The notes under the pieces: generated by a model | What the model was told of the DNA's origin: nothing | Database searches by the model: none | Seen by the model: the letters and a program-made list of their open reading frames with translations, nothing else | Part shown: positions 8,951 through 18,388 of the stretch, piece after piece | Layout of the letters: each line of letters opens with the position of its first letter | Position numbering within the stretch: position 1 is the stretch's first letter | Position numbers and translations under genes: made by a program | NCBI RefSeq assembly: GCF_023213175.1 | Contig: NZ_CP093312.1 | Span: 1,922,001-1,986,000 of the forward strand | Source: Sulfurovum sp. XGS-02 | GTDB lineage: Bacteria; Campylobacterota; Campylobacteria; Campylobacterales; Sulfurovaceae | Length of the DNA stretch: 64,000 nucleotides | Reading direction: 5' to 3'

Positions 8951-11900
8951 ATATACACTCGGTATTGACATCGGTTCAACTACCGTCAAGTATGTAGTAT
9001 GTGATGAGCACTTTCACATACTCCAAAAAGCCTACACTCCCCACGATACCAAACAAGCCCCGACACTTTTAAGACTCCTTCAAGAACTCTCAGAAACACA
9101 CCCCGATCTCTATAACCACATAGACAAAGTCTACATCACCGGTTCAGGAGCCACCCGTATAGCACCAACGATCAATGCGCGCTTTGTACAAGAGGTCAAT
9201 GCGGTTGTCCTGGCCGTAGAGCACCTCCATCCTGATGTACGTGCTGTAGTCGAACTGGGTGGGCAGGATGCAAAGATCATGCACTTTAAAGTCAGCGAAG
9301 ATGGCAAAAAATCCGTACTGAGTTCTATGAATGACAAATGTGCTTCGGGTACGGGAGCTACGATCGAGAAATGTACGATGAAAGTAGGGATGGAGAGCGA
9401 TGAGGTTCAGAAACTCTCTTTTGAAACGGACAAACTTCACCACGTAGCGGCCAAATGCGGTGTCTTTGCCGAGACAGACATCGTGAACCTCGTCAAAACC
9501 TCTGTACCATCCCATGAGATCATGAACTCGCTAGCCGATGCCATCGTGATGCAAAACCTCACGGTATTGACGCGTGGGAATACCCTTATGCCCAAAGTCC
9601 TGCTTCTTGGAGGTCCCAACACCTATTTGCCATTTTTACAAGAGTGTTGGCGTATGCGTATCAGTGAACTTTGGGATGAGCGTGGCGTAAAGTATAACAA
9701 AGAGAAGATCGATGAACTCATCGTCGTACCTGACAATGCCCAGTATTACGCTGCATTAGGGGCTGTGATCTTTGGTGAAGGTGAAGCGAACCATGACAAA
9801 CCATTTACAGGCCTTATCCAGCTCAAGACCCTGGTCGATACAGGTGGTGTAACACAAAATGACAATGATGACACGCCTCTGGTTTCCACTCCTGAAGAGT
9901 TACAAGCCTTTCAAGAGCAGTACACGATCAAAGCCTTCACACCTCCTGTACTAAAAGAAAAAACCACCTGTTTCCTGGGGATAGACGGGGGCTCTACCTC
10001 TTCCAAAGCTGTCTTGTGTGATGCACAGGGGGAACTGCTCTTAAAGGTTTACCAGCTCTCCAAAGGGAACCCCATAGAAGATACTCTGGAGCTGCTGCAA
10101 AAGATACAGGCACAAGACCCGGAACACTTCTATGACATCCAGGGTTTAGGTGTAACGGGGTACGCTGCGGATGTACTGGGCGGCGCGCTCAATGCAGATG
10201 CGAACATCATCGAAACCATTGCGCATATGAAAAGTGCCCAAAAGGCCTTCGGAGAAGATATCAATGTCATCTGTGATATCGGAGGACAGGATATCAAAGT
10301 CCTTTTTATGGAAAACGGTATGATGAAGAACTTCCGTCTCTCCAACCAGTGTTCTGCAGGAAACGGGACCCTGCTTCAAAGCATGGCAAAACAGTTCGGT
10401 GTGCCAGTAGAACACTATGCAGACACCGCCTTTACAGCCAAGAAAGCGCCCCTCTTCAATTATGGATGTGCGGTGTTCCTGGACACCGACAGGGTCAACT
10501 TTCAGAAAGAGGGCTACAGCAAAGAGGAGCTCTTTGCAGGCATTGCCAAAGTACTCCCTAAAAATGTCTGGCAGTATGTCGTACAGGCACCTAACCTTGC
10601 TGCTTTTGGAGACCATTTTGTGCTGCAAGGCGGTACCCAGTACAACCAGGCAGCACTCAAGGCCCAGGTGGACTACATCAAAGAGAAAGTACCTCATGCC
10701 AGAGTAGATGTGCACCCCCACCCAGGAGAAGCAGGTGCCTACGGCGCGGCCCTGGAAGCCAAAGCGATGGTCGAAGAACGCGGATACGCAACCTTTGTGG
10801 GTATGGAAGAGGCGTTACAGATGACCTATACCTCCAGAACCGATGAAAGCACACGCTGTCACTTTTGCAGTATCAACTGTTCCCGTACCTTTATAGACAC
10901 TCAAACCCCATCCTCTGACACGGTACGCTACATCGCAGGGTTCTCCTGTGAAGAGGGTACTGTGGAGTCCCATGAAGCACTCAAACTGCTTAAAGAGAGT
11001 AGAAAATCCTTGCAGAAGAACACCCCTAATCTTGTCAAAAAAGAGTCTATGGCACTCTTTGCACCTACCTATAATCTGGAAACCAAACCTACTGCTTCCA
11101 CACAGATCAAAGAGCAGCAGGTCAAAGTGACACTGGGCGGCTGGGGACCGACAATAAGAAAAGAGATCAGCAGAAACTTTGTAGAGAGTAGCCAAGAGAG
11201 CAAAGCATACAGACAGAACCTGCAGATAGCCATACCCAAAGTGCTGAACATCTACTCTCTGGCTCCTTTTTTACGTACCTATCTTGAAGCACTTGACCTT
11301 AGTCCTATGCAGATACAGTTTTCAGGTTTTTCCAATGAAGACATGTTCCTGGAAGGGGCGAAATACGGTTCCGTAGACTCATGTTACCCGGCCAAAGTAG
11401 CCCAGTCTCATGTCTATGCTTTGATGTATTCTAAAAAGTTTGCCAAAAAACAGTTTGATCATCTCTGGTTCCCTGCAGTCACCCATCTTCCTGGCTATCT
11501 CAAACATACGATGGGTCAAACCTCCTGTCCTATCATCTCGGGTACACCCAAAGTGGTCTACTCTGCATTCACCAAAGAGAAAAATCTCTTTGAAGAAAAA
11601 GGTATCGATTATGTGGAAGATGCGCTCAATTTTGACAATCCCGACCTGCTGAAAAAACAGCTTTTTCACACCTGGAAAGATAAGCTGCGTATCACAGAGG
11701 ATGAGAATAACTGGGCAGTAGAGCAGGCATGGAAGGCTTTAGATCAAAATGATGCAGAGATCATGAAAGAGGGACGCGCTATCTTGGATGAAGCCGTAGC
11801 CAATGACGAGATCGTGATCTTGTTATTGGGACGTCCTTACCATTCAGATCCGGGACTCAATCATGAAGTCCTGGATGAGTTCCAATCTCTAGGGTTCAAA

Positions 11901-12329
11901 ACACTCTCTATGCGTGCCATTCCCAAAGATAAAGACTATCTGATGCACTACTTCAAAGAGGATGTTGACATGGGCTATAGTGAATCACCTTATGATATAC
12001 GCGATGTGTGGGCAGAAAATTTTTCAACCAATTCTGCACAGAAGGTCTGGGCAGCCAAATTTGCAGCACGTCATCCCAATGTTGCCGTACTTGACCTTTC
12101 CAGTTTCAAATGCGGCCATGATGCACCCACCTACGCGATCATTGACAAGATCTTAGGAGCAAGCCGCACACCGCATTTGACCCTTCATGACATCGATGCC
12201 AACAAACCCGGCGGGTCCATCAAGATACGTGTGAAAACCTTTGCCTATACACTCGAACAGTATCAAAAAAGGCTTACCCAACCACAACAAACAACCTACA
12301 CTACAATAGAAGAGGAGATAAAAGTATGA
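8928..12329 (+). CDS. Double acyl-CoA dehydratase activase (two BadF/BcrA ATPase domains plus DUF2229)
   Basis: A 1133-residue protein with two ASKHA-type activase domains in tandem. The first has GIDIGSTTVKYV, ELGGQDAKIM, the cluster cysteine in NDKCASGTGA and a second in AAKCGVFAETD. The second, from about residue 350, has GIDGGSTSSKAVL, DIGGQDIKVLF, SNQCSAGNG and NYGCAVFLDTD. A CHFCSINC segment follows near residue 645, then a DUF2229-like region (VDSCYPAKVAQSH) and a GRPYHSDPG module. Activases of this group use ATP to push one low-potential electron into a partner Fe-S dehydratase or reductase. The start at 8928 lies inside lgt. The gene overlaps the next by ATGA, so the two products surely act together. 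Substrate unknown. Confidence 0.85.
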   Translation: MTKPHIAKYTLGIDIGSTTVKYVVCDEHFHILQKAYTPHDTKQAPTLLRLLQELSETHPDLYNHIDKVYITGSGATRIAPTINARFVQEVNAVVLAVEHLHPDVRAVVELGGQDAKIMHFKVSEDGKKSVLSSMNDKCASGTGATIEKCTMKVGMESDEVQKLSFETDKLHHVAAKCGVFAETDIVNLVKTSVPSHEIMNSLADAIVMQNLTVLTRGNTLMPKVLLLGGPNTYLPFLQECWRMRISELWDERGVKYNKEKIDELIVVPDNAQYYAALGAVIFGEGEANHDKPFTGLIQLKTLVDTGGVTQNDNDDTPLVSTPEELQAFQEQYTIKAFTPPVLKEKTTCFLGIDGGSTSSKAVLCDAQGELLLKVYQLSKGNPIEDTLELLQKIQAQDPEHFYDIQGLGVTGYAADVLGGALNADANIIETIAHMKSAQKAFGEDINVICDIGGQDIKVLFMENGMMKNFRLSNQCSAGNGTLLQSMAKQFGVPVEHYADTAFTAKKAPLFNYGCAVFLDTDRVNFQKEGYSKEELFAGIAKVLPKNVWQYVVQAPNLAAFGDHFVLQGGTQYNQAALKAQVDYIKEKVPHARVDVHPHPGEAGAYGAALEAKAMVEERGYATFVGMEEALQMTYTSRTDESTRCHFCSINCSRTFIDTQTPSSDTVRYIAGFSCEEGTVESHEALKLLKESRKSLQKNTPNLVKKESMALFAPTYNLETKPTASTQIKEQQVKVTLGGWGPTIRKEISRNFVESSQESKAYRQNLQIAIPKVLNIYSLAPFLRTYLEALDLSPMQIQFSGFSNEDMFLEGAKYGSVDSCYPAKVAQSHVYALMYSKKFAKKQFDHLWFPAVTHLPGYLKHTMGQTSCPIISGTPKVVYSAFTKEKNLFEEKGIDYVEDALNFDNPDLLKKQLFHTWKDKLRITEDENNWAVEQAWKALDQNDAEIMKEGRAILDEAVANDEIVILLLGRPYHSDPGLNHEVLDEFQSLGFKTLSMRAIPKDKDYLMHYFKEDVDMGYSESPYDIRDVWAENFSTNSAQKVWAAKFAARHPNVAVLDLSSFKCGHDAPTYAIIDKILGASRTPHLTLHDIDANKPGGSIKIRVKTFAYTLEQYQKRLTQPQQTTYTTIEEEIKV

Positions 12330-13846
12330 GTGAAGTATGCAGCAACATGAGACCTCCCCAAAGCAATGGTGACCTATCGTTCATCAATACAACCCAAACA
12401 CAATGGAGGGATGTACCGCAAGAAGCTATAGACTATGCCCCCAAAGAGGAAACCATTCTGCTCTCAGGCGGATTGACCATTTTGCAGGATAAGCTCATAC
12501 AGTCTGCCCTGCAGTCACTGGGGGAGAATTATATCTCCATCCCCAACCCCGATTTTGAATCCTTTCAAAAAGGGAAAGCTTTTGGAAACAGGGGCCAGTG
12601 CAATCCTACCTATTTCACTGTGGGGAACCTCGTCAAGTACTTACAAAAGCTCCGTGATGAGAAGGGCCTCAGCAGTGAAGAGATCGTACGAAAATATGTC
12701 TACATCACTGCGGGCGGTTGCGGGCCGTGTCGTTTTGGTATGTATATCACCGAATATAAAAAAGCCTTAAGAGATGCAGGTTTTGACGGCCTCAGGATCA
12801 CCTCTTTTGACCATGACAAGGGGATCTTTCAGGGAGATGAGATCGATGACGGGATCTTGAACTTCACCCCTAACTTTTTCATCACGCTCACCAAGTCTGT
12901 GATCATCGGTGATATCATGAATATCCTTGGCTACAAGATGCGCCCCTATGAAATAGAAGTTGGCAGTGTCGATGCAGCGATGAAACAGTGTGAAGATCTT
13001 GTCTCTAAAGCATTCCTGGAAAAAAAGAGTCTGGTAAAAACATTGTGGAAATGCCGAAGTATCTTAGAAGAGGTCAAACTCGACCGCCTGCAGCCTAAAG
13101 CCAAGGTTATGGTCATGGGCGAATTTTGGGCAGCGATGACAGAAGGTGACGGAAACTACAACCTGCATCGCTTTTTGGAATCTGAGGGTGCAGAGTGCAT
13201 ACCCCAGCCTATCATCAACCGTCTGCTTTTAAATCTGTGGGAAGCAGAACGTGCGTTACACAAAAAAGAACATCTCCAGGTTGAAGATGCCAAAAAAGTA
13301 GACTTCTCTTCTGTGAAAACACGGGTGCTTATCAAACTGGGCAAGGCAGCGATCAAAACTCATTTTTCCCTCTACGCAAAAGCCATAGGTCTCCATGACT
13401 ATGAGATACCTGACATGGATAAACTTGCCCGTTTGGGAGAAGAGTACTATACGCTTGACTGTGACGGTGGTGAAGGACATTTGGAGGTCGCACACCTAAT
13501 CGAGAGCGTCAAAGAGAACATTGCACACCTTGTCATCTCCGTTAAACCTTTTGGATGCATGCCCTCTTCTTCCGTTTCGGACGGTGTCCAATCGCTGGTT
13601 ACAAGTCGTTTCCCTGAAGCCAATTTTCTTGCTATCGAAACCTCAGGAGAAGGTGCAGCGAACTTTTACTCACGTGTACAGATGGCTCTCTTCAAAGCAA
13701 AACAGGCAGCAAAAGAGGAGTTTGAAAATATAACGCTGCCAGAAGAGATACCAGAGAAGATACATAACTATCTCTATCAGCCTAAAAGCCAAAAAGCAGG
13801 TACGACGTCACAGTTGATCGCCAGTCTGGAAGAGAGAAGGCTTTAG
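12326..13846 (+). CDS. 2-hydroxyacyl-CoA dehydratase-family (HgdB-like) Fe-S protein
   Basis: A 506-residue partner of the upstream activase, translationally coupled to it. Conserved-looking cysteines that may hold a cluster occur in RGQCNPTYFTVG, AGGCGPCRFGMY and KPFGCMPSSS. The region VMGEFWAAMTEGDGN resembles the second half of HgdB-like subunits. In many Clostridia these domains are fused with the activase in one chain of about 1400 residues; here they are split in two. Known relatives dehydrate 2-hydroxyacyl-CoA, reduce benzoyl-CoA, or carry a double-cubane cluster. Which of these applies cannot be told. No CoA-ester pathway genes lie nearby. The stop overlaps that of the convergent symporter gene by 4 bases. 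Confidence 0.8.
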   Translation: MSEVCSNMRPPQSNGDLSFINTTQTQWRDVPQEAIDYAPKEETILLSGGLTILQDKLIQSALQSLGENYISIPNPDFESFQKGKAFGNRGQCNPTYFTVGNLVKYLQKLRDEKGLSSEEIVRKYVYITAGGCGPCRFGMYITEYKKALRDAGFDGLRITSFDHDKGIFQGDEIDDGILNFTPNFFITLTKSVIIGDIMNILGYKMRPYEIEVGSVDAAMKQCEDLVSKAFLEKKSLVKTLWKCRSILEEVKLDRLQPKAKVMVMGEFWAAMTEGDGNYNLHRFLESEGAECIPQPIINRLLLNLWEAERALHKKEHLQVEDAKKVDFSSVKTRVLIKLGKAAIKTHFSLYAKAIGLHDYEIPDMDKLARLGEEYYTLDCDGGEGHLEVAHLIESVKENIAHLVISVKPFGCMPSSSVSDGVQSLVTSRFPEANFLAIETSGEGAANFYSRVQMALFKAKQAAKEEFENITLPEEIPEKIHNYLYQPKSQKAGTTSQLIASLEERRL

Positions 13847-15171
13847 CCCTCTTCTGTCTTGTGAATAATTTCAGCCAGTCCCTCTTCTTCGGCTTCATCA
13901 ATATCCAGCTTTTCCACTATCCCTGCTTCAGGATCTCTAAATACTGAACTATCCAACTCTTTTTCACTTTGAGCCACCACACAGGTCACCACAGCATCAC
14001 CTGTGATATTGACAGCAGTACGTATCATATCAAGCAGTCTATCTACACCCAGGATGAGTCCTATCCCTTCTACGGGAAGTCCTACCTGCACAAAGACCAT
14101 CGAGAGCATGATAAGCCCGACACCTGGTACACCTGCTGTTCCTATGGAAGCCAGAACCGACATCAATATCACCGTCAGATAACCACTTAAGCCCAGTTCA
14201 ACACCATAGACATTGGCTATAAAAACCGTAGCCACTCCCTGCATGATCGCTGTACCATCCATATTGATCGTGGCCCCAAAAGGTACGGTGAATGAAGCCA
14301 CCGAGTTATCCACCCCCATACGCTTTGTCACAGACCTAAGTGTGACCGGTATGGTCGCATTGGAACTTGCCGTGGAAAAGGCAAATACCTGTGCATCCCG
14401 TATCTTTTGTAAGAAGAGTTTAGGACTCAGACCGGAAAAAAGTTTCAATATGAACATCAAGGTACCAAAAAGATGGAGTAGTAATGCCGCCACAAGCACC
14501 AATACATACCCGGCCAAACTGATCAGAAGGTCCAAACCCAGTTCCGAGATCGCTTTGGCAAGCAATGCAAACACAGCAACAGGTGCTACAGACATGATGA
14601 TATTGACCATATGCATCATCGCTTCATTGAGCACTTCTATACCTTCTGCAATATTTTGTGCTTTTTTCCCTACCATTAAAAGTGAGATACCGAACAAAAT
14701 AGAGAAGAAGATGATCTGCAACATATTACCTGAAGCAAAGGCGTTGATGACATTGTCAGGGATAATGTTGATCAGGACTTCTGAAAGAGGCGGTGCTTCT
14801 TTACCTGTAAAGGTCGTTGTGGTAGTACCATTAGCCCCCGAACCTGGAGATACTATCACCGCCAGACCTATAGCCACAGCGATAGCGATAGCCGTCGTGA
14901 GCAGATACAGCCCAAATGACTTGACCCCCACGCTTCCCAACTTCCGTACATCACCTATACCCAGTACCCCCGAGATAAGTGAAAAGAAGACCAACGGGAC
15001 CACAAGCATCTTCAGTGAAGTAATGAACATCTTGCCTATGATATAGAAGATCCCCCCTACGATATACTCCTGCACAAAACTGCCTTCACTGTTCCAGCCA
15101 TTAACATTGATCACCAGTCCTACGATGATTCCCAAGAGCATCGCCCATAGTACTTTTTGTGTAAGTGTCAT
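13843..15171 (-). CDS. Dicarboxylate/amino acid:cation symporter (DAACS family)
   Basis: A sodium- or proton-coupled importer of the GltP/DctA family with about 442 residues. The family serine-rich hairpin is present (FAFSTASSNATIPVT), as are the helix-7 motif TINMDGTAIMQG and the C-terminal VDRLLDMIRTAVNITGDAV signature. Glutamate, aspartate or C4-dicarboxylates are the usual substrates; the sequence does not decide between them. The ATG at 15171 has better spacing from the GAGG ribosome site than the ATG at 15177, so the N-terminus is MTLTQKVL. It faces away from tmRNA and converges on the dehydratase gene. Confidence 0.92.
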   Translation of the reverse strand: MTLTQKVLWAMLLGIIVGLVINVNGWNSEGSFVQEYIVGGIFYIIGKMFITSLKMLVVPLVFFSLISGVLGIGDVRKLGSVGVKSFGLYLLTTAIAIAVAIGLAVIVSPGSGANGTTTTTFTGKEAPPLSEVLINIIPDNVINAFASGNMLQIIFFSILFGISLLMVGKKAQNIAEGIEVLNEAMMHMVNIIMSVAPVAVFALLAKAISELGLDLLISLAGYVLVLVAALLLHLFGTLMFILKLFSGLSPKLFLQKIRDAQVFAFSTASSNATIPVTLRSVTKRMGVDNSVASFTVPFGATINMDGTAIMQGVATVFIANVYGVELGLSGYLTVILMSVLASIGTAGVPGVGLIMLSMVFVQVGLPVEGIGLILGVDRLLDMIRTAVNITGDAVVTCVVAQSEKELDSSVFRDPEAGIVEKLDIDEAEEEGLAEIIHKTEEG

Positions 15172-15259
15172 ACCCATTTCCCTCTTATTGTATATTGCTA
15201 AACTATAGCTACCCTATTCATGGTTGCATTATAACAAAAAACACTCTTTTCTCACCCTA

Positions 15260-15288
15260 TTGACAAAGTAACTTAAATGTGTTAATAT
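15260..15288 (+). promoter_or_regulatory. sigma-70-type promoter of tmRNA
   Basis: A TTGACA (15260-15265) is followed after 17 bases by TAATAT (15283-15288), about 19 bases before the mature 5' end of tmRNA. A full -35 box is not common in this group, where the -10 usually dominates. Confidence 0.65.
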
Positions 15289-15306
15289 CCACCATCTTTC
15301 AGATAT

Positions 15307-15681
15307 GGGGATGACTTGGTTTCGACTGGAGTAGTCGGGGCTATGTGCATGTCGGACTGGGCAATTCCGTTACGCGGCCCACACGCGAATAAACGCAAAC
15401 AATACAGATTATCGTCCAGCTTACGCAGTAGCGTAAGTCATTAACCCCGCAAACGCGGAGGACTGCTTCGCCGGTGAGTGTCATCTTAACCGGATCTTGA
15501 AGTATCACATCTGATGACTATGCTCCCTGGAAGCTATGCCAGGGTGTGAGAATCTTAGCTCGTCTTGTAAAGTTTTGAGTGTAGTACAAAGCAGGATTAA
15601 AATTAACAACACTGACTAAGCATGTAGAGTCATGGTTCTATCTATTTTAGGACAGGGGTTCAATTCCCCTCATCTCCACCA
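15307..15681 (+). ncRNA. ssrA: tmRNA (transfer-messenger RNA)
   Basis: tmRNA rescues stalled ribosomes and tags the product for proteolysis. The 5' end GGGGATGA pairs with the 3' TCATCTCC ahead of ACCA, and the T-arm GGGGTTCAATTCCCC region is intact. The resume codon GCA at 15395 begins a reading frame ANNTDYRPAYAVA ending in TAA at 15434-15436, matching the ANN...AYA tag pattern of Campylobacterota. The length (375 nt) is normal and one-piece. CCA is encoded. smpB is not in the window. Confidence 0.97.
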
Positions 15682-15847
15682 AACTTCAATTCAATACAAC
15701 TTCACATCATACAATATAAAGCCCTATATGCTTTGAGTACAAAATATATTTAAAATCAATAACTTTTCTTGTTTCTTTATCTTTGTTTTACTTGCTTTAA
15801 TATAATATAGTATTATCTTAAACTATAAATATAATGGGAGGAAGAAG

Positions 15848-16459
15848 ATGAAAAAGAGTCTTTTATCGTTGGTATCTATCATCGCCCTAAATGGGATAGC
15901 GTATGCCGGTGGGGATATGACAACAGCTATAGAACCCGTTGTTGAGATACCTGAAGGAGAGATCAATCCTTTTTATGCAGGCATGGGTATAGGTAAAGCA
16001 TATGTCAATGATGATGTGACAAATGAAGAGATCACTGCAACAACATTAATGCTGCAGGCAGGATACCAATACAATGATTATCTGTCATTTGAAGGCCGTT
16101 ATACCTTTGGTTTGGGTGGATCAGATTACAATGCGGGCAACATAGCAGGTATCACAAATGCCTATGACGGCGATCTTTCTGCTTGGGGAGTTTATATTAA
16201 ACCAAGCTATCCTATCGGAGATATTTCACTCTATGCCCTTTTAGGTTATGGAAGCATTATGCTTGATGATCTTGCAGGCGGTGATGCAGTTGAAAACGGT
16301 TTTCACTGGGGACTTGGGGCAGCATATTCATTCACAGAGGAAATTTCACTATTTGCTGACTATGTTTCTTTATATAACGATACAGGATTTGACTACAGGG
16401 CAACACTTGATGACGTAGATGCAGATACATGGACCGTCGGATTCTCTTATAATTTTTAG
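15848..16459 (+). CDS. Outer-membrane beta-barrel protein, small porin-like
   Basis: A 203-residue exported protein. It has a signal peptide (MKKSLLSLVSIIALNGIAYA) followed by alternating amphipathic strands such as DYLSFEGRYTFGLGG and GFHWGLGAAYSFTEEISLFADYV. It ends in SYNF, with the terminal Phe typical of BAM-assembled barrels. It resembles eight-strand OmpA/OmpX-like barrels (outer membrane protein beta-barrel domain). Function is unknown. An AT-rich leader with a TATAAT-like box and the ribosome site GGGAGGAAG precede it. It lies 13 bases before a lipoprotein gene, so both may be expressed together. Confidence 0.75.
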   Translation: MKKSLLSLVSIIALNGIAYAGGDMTTAIEPVVEIPEGEINPFYAGMGIGKAYVNDDVTNEEITATTLMLQAGYQYNDYLSFEGRYTFGLGGSDYNAGNIAGITNAYDGDLSAWGVYIKPSYPIGDISLYALLGYGSIMLDDLAGGDAVENGFHWGLGAAYSFTEEISLFADYVSLYNDTGFDYRATLDDVDADTWTVGFSYNF

Positions 16460-16472
16460 AAAGGATTGGATT

Positions 16473-17258
16473 ATGAAATTTACATACTTTAAAATGTACC
16501 CCCTTATGATTACAGCCTCTGTATTTTTGGTTCTGAATGGATGTGATGGCAACACAGGCATATCGTCTGATACCGGTATTGTTGCTCCAGCCTCAGCACC
16601 AGTCCCCCCAACAGAAGCAGAATGTCTTCTGGCTGCTGGAGGGTATGAAGCGATAGTCATAAAAGATACCAATGACAACAATAGAACCTGGCTAGATAGA
16701 AACTTGGGTGCCAGCGAAGTGGCAGCCACACCGGATGACCAGGCTGCATTTGGTCATTACTATCAGTGGGGTCGTACTGCTGATGGACATGAAGTAAGCA
16801 CCTCAGATACCAATGATACCTTGGCGACAACACTGGATGGCAGTGATACAAATACGGCTTGGTATGGAAAGTTTATCTTATCAACAAGAACAAACCTAGA
16901 CTGGGTAGCTTCTAATGTTGATAACGATGGTAGTCTGAGAGAAAGCACTTGGAGCACACCATATGATGCAAATCAAATTTGTCCATGTGGTTATATTGTG
17001 CCTAGTGCACAAGACTTTGCTGATTTGAATCTCTCTGATCCTGCTAATGCCGATATATTTAAAGTAGCCTATGCTGACAGAAGAGCAGCTGAAGACGGTG
17101 TGGTCACCAACCGTAATCTGGCAGTTTTTTGGACAACGACGCATGACAATAACAACAGTGACTACTATGCGATCTGGTTTGGCCAGCCGGGAGAAGTTTT
17201 GAATAATGGGAAAAGAGGTGCGGGTGTCCCTGTACGCTGTATCAAGCCTCTACCGTAG
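16473..17258 (+). CDS. Lipoprotein with FISUMP-type domain
   Basis: A 261-residue protein with a lipobox (VLNGC, Cys near residue 23), so a predicted envelope lipoprotein. The body matches the FISUMP/DUF1566 type fold: NRTWLDRNLGAS, then YQWGR, WSTPYDANQICPCGYIVPS, VFWTTT and a closing GVPVRCIKP. In other bacteria such domains occur on surface proteins, often in many copies, without a known activity. Asp and Asn are frequent. The start is the ATG at 16473 after AAAGGATTGG. It directly follows the beta-barrel gene. Confidence 0.72.
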   Translation: MKFTYFKMYPLMITASVFLVLNGCDGNTGISSDTGIVAPASAPVPPTEAECLLAAGGYEAIVIKDTNDNNRTWLDRNLGASEVAATPDDQAAFGHYYQWGRTADGHEVSTSDTNDTLATTLDGSDTNTAWYGKFILSTRTNLDWVASNVDNDGSLRESTWSTPYDANQICPCGYIVPSAQDFADLNLSDPANADIFKVAYADRRAAEDGVVTNRNLAVFWTTTHDNNNSDYYAIWFGQPGEVLNNGKRGAGVPVRCIKPLP

Positions 17259-17275
17259 TAAGTTCTTCATAGTAC

Positions 17276-17332
17276 CCTAAAATAAAATTCTATTTTAGGT
17301 TATCTTACATTCCATCTCTTTTGGGATGGAAT
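17276..17332. terminator. Two adjacent hairpins between convergent genes
   Basis: CCTAAAATA (17276-17284) pairs with TATTTTAGG (17291-17299) around a 6-base loop. ATTCCATC (17309-17316) pairs with GATGGAAT (17325-17332) around an 8-base loop. They lie between the convergent lipoprotein and alr genes and probably act as terminators for both strands, although neither has a long T-tract. Confidence 0.55.
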
Positions 17333-17343
17333 ACTACCTTCAT

Positions 17344-18348
17344 TTAAATCACTTCCTTTGGCAGTGTAGCAGACAATGCCGTGGTGATTTCATAAGAGAT
17401 CGTTCCAAACTGTTTTGCAGCCGTTTGAGCATCAGACATCACACACACTTCGTCTTTCTCTGATTCAAGAGAGATCGAATCCATAGAGACACGTCCCAGT
17501 ACAGGTAAGCCTTCACTTGTGACATACGGTTGTCTACTCTCTCCTCGAAACCACCCATCACCATACCCCAGGTCATAGGTAGATATCGTCATATCCTCTG
17601 CAGCGGTGTAATCTCCTCCGTATCCCAGTCGTTCACCGGCACTTAATGCTCTGGTTGAGATCTTTTTTGCATATAATGACATGACCGGACGTAATACTGC
17701 CTCATCAAAACTATCCGGCAATTCACTGTATCCGTATACACCTATTCCTACTCGTACCAGATCCTCATCAAAACTCTTAGTGCGAAGAATCGCCGCACTA
17801 TTATGTGAATGCACCCTTACATTCCTAAAACCGGCCTCTTTTACTCTCTCTTTTACTCTTTCAAACTGCTTTTGTTGCCAAAAAAATTCAGAACTGAGTT
17901 CATCCGCACTGCGGTAATGCGTCATAACCCCTACAAGATGTAACCCTTGTGCTTCGATCAAAGCAAATGCTTCATCAAGCTCATCCAAAGCTATCCCATT
18001 ACGGTGCATTCCCGTATCTACTTTGAGTTCAACCTTCGCACCTTTTTGGGCTTTTTTGATATCCTCTAAAGTATTGATCGTAAAAGAGTACTTCTCATCA
18101 TTTATGATACTGTCACCAAGTATCAGTATCGTTTCAAAGAGGGATCGTATCTGCTCTGCTTCTGCTGTTTTTCGTACGACAGCATGTTTGATACCGAACT
18201 CTGATGCCAGTTTTCCCATCAGTTCCAGTCCATGACCATATGCATTGTCTTTAAGGACGATCGCGATCTTTTCAACTGAGCCAGTTTTTAGTGCAATTTG
18301 GTTAAGATTATGATAGAAATTTTGTTTATTTATTTTAATAAATGCCAT
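17344..18348 (-). CDS. alr: Alanine racemase
   Basis: A PLP enzyme that makes D-alanine for peptidoglycan. The PLP lysine lies in [12 protein letters not shown] near residue 35 and the catalytic tyrosine region is [22 protein letters not shown] and [12 protein letters not shown] are the other family blocks. At 334 residues it is slightly shorter than the usual 350-380. The chosen ATG (18348) is only 6 bases after an extended -10 element, so the mRNA may be leaderless. An upstream in-frame ATG (18387) would put the promoter inside the coding region. Confidence 0.92.
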   Translation of the reverse strand: MAFIKINKQNFYHNLNQIALKTGSVEKIAIVLKDNAYGHGLELMGKLASEFGIKHAVVRKTAEAEQIRSLFETILILGDSIINDEKYSFTINTLEDIKKAQKGAKVELKVDTGMHRNGIALDELDEAFALIEAQGLHLVGVMTHYRSADELSSEFFWQQKQFERVKERVKEAGFRNVRVHSHNSAAILRTKSFDEDLVRVGIGVYGYSELPDSFDEAVLRPVMSLYAKKISTRALSAGERLGYGGDYTAAEDMTISTYDLGYGDGWFRGESRQPYVTSEGLPVLGRVSMDSISLESEKDEVCVMSDAQTAAKQFGTISYEITTALSATLPKEVI

Positions 18349-18354
18349 GACGAG

Positions 18355-18363
18355 ATTATACCA
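18355..18363 (-). promoter_or_regulatory. Extended -10 TGGTATAAT directly ahead of alr
   Basis: On the minus strand TGGTATAAT ends 6 bases before the ATG of alr. A start of transcription at the normal distance would fall on or next to the A of the start codon, which predicts a leaderless transcript. Confidence 0.55.
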
Positions 18364-18388
18364 AAATAGATAATAAATAAGGGACAAT

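Noticed and set aside
10146-10721. Open frame opposite the activase gene
   Set aside because: The activase motifs occupy the other strand without interruption.
14213-15046. Long open frame (277 codons) opposite the symporter gene
   Set aside because: The symporter frame on the other strand has clear family motifs; this one has none.
15307-15700. Genomic island attached at tmRNA
   Set aside because: No integrase and no second copy of the tmRNA 3' end were seen.
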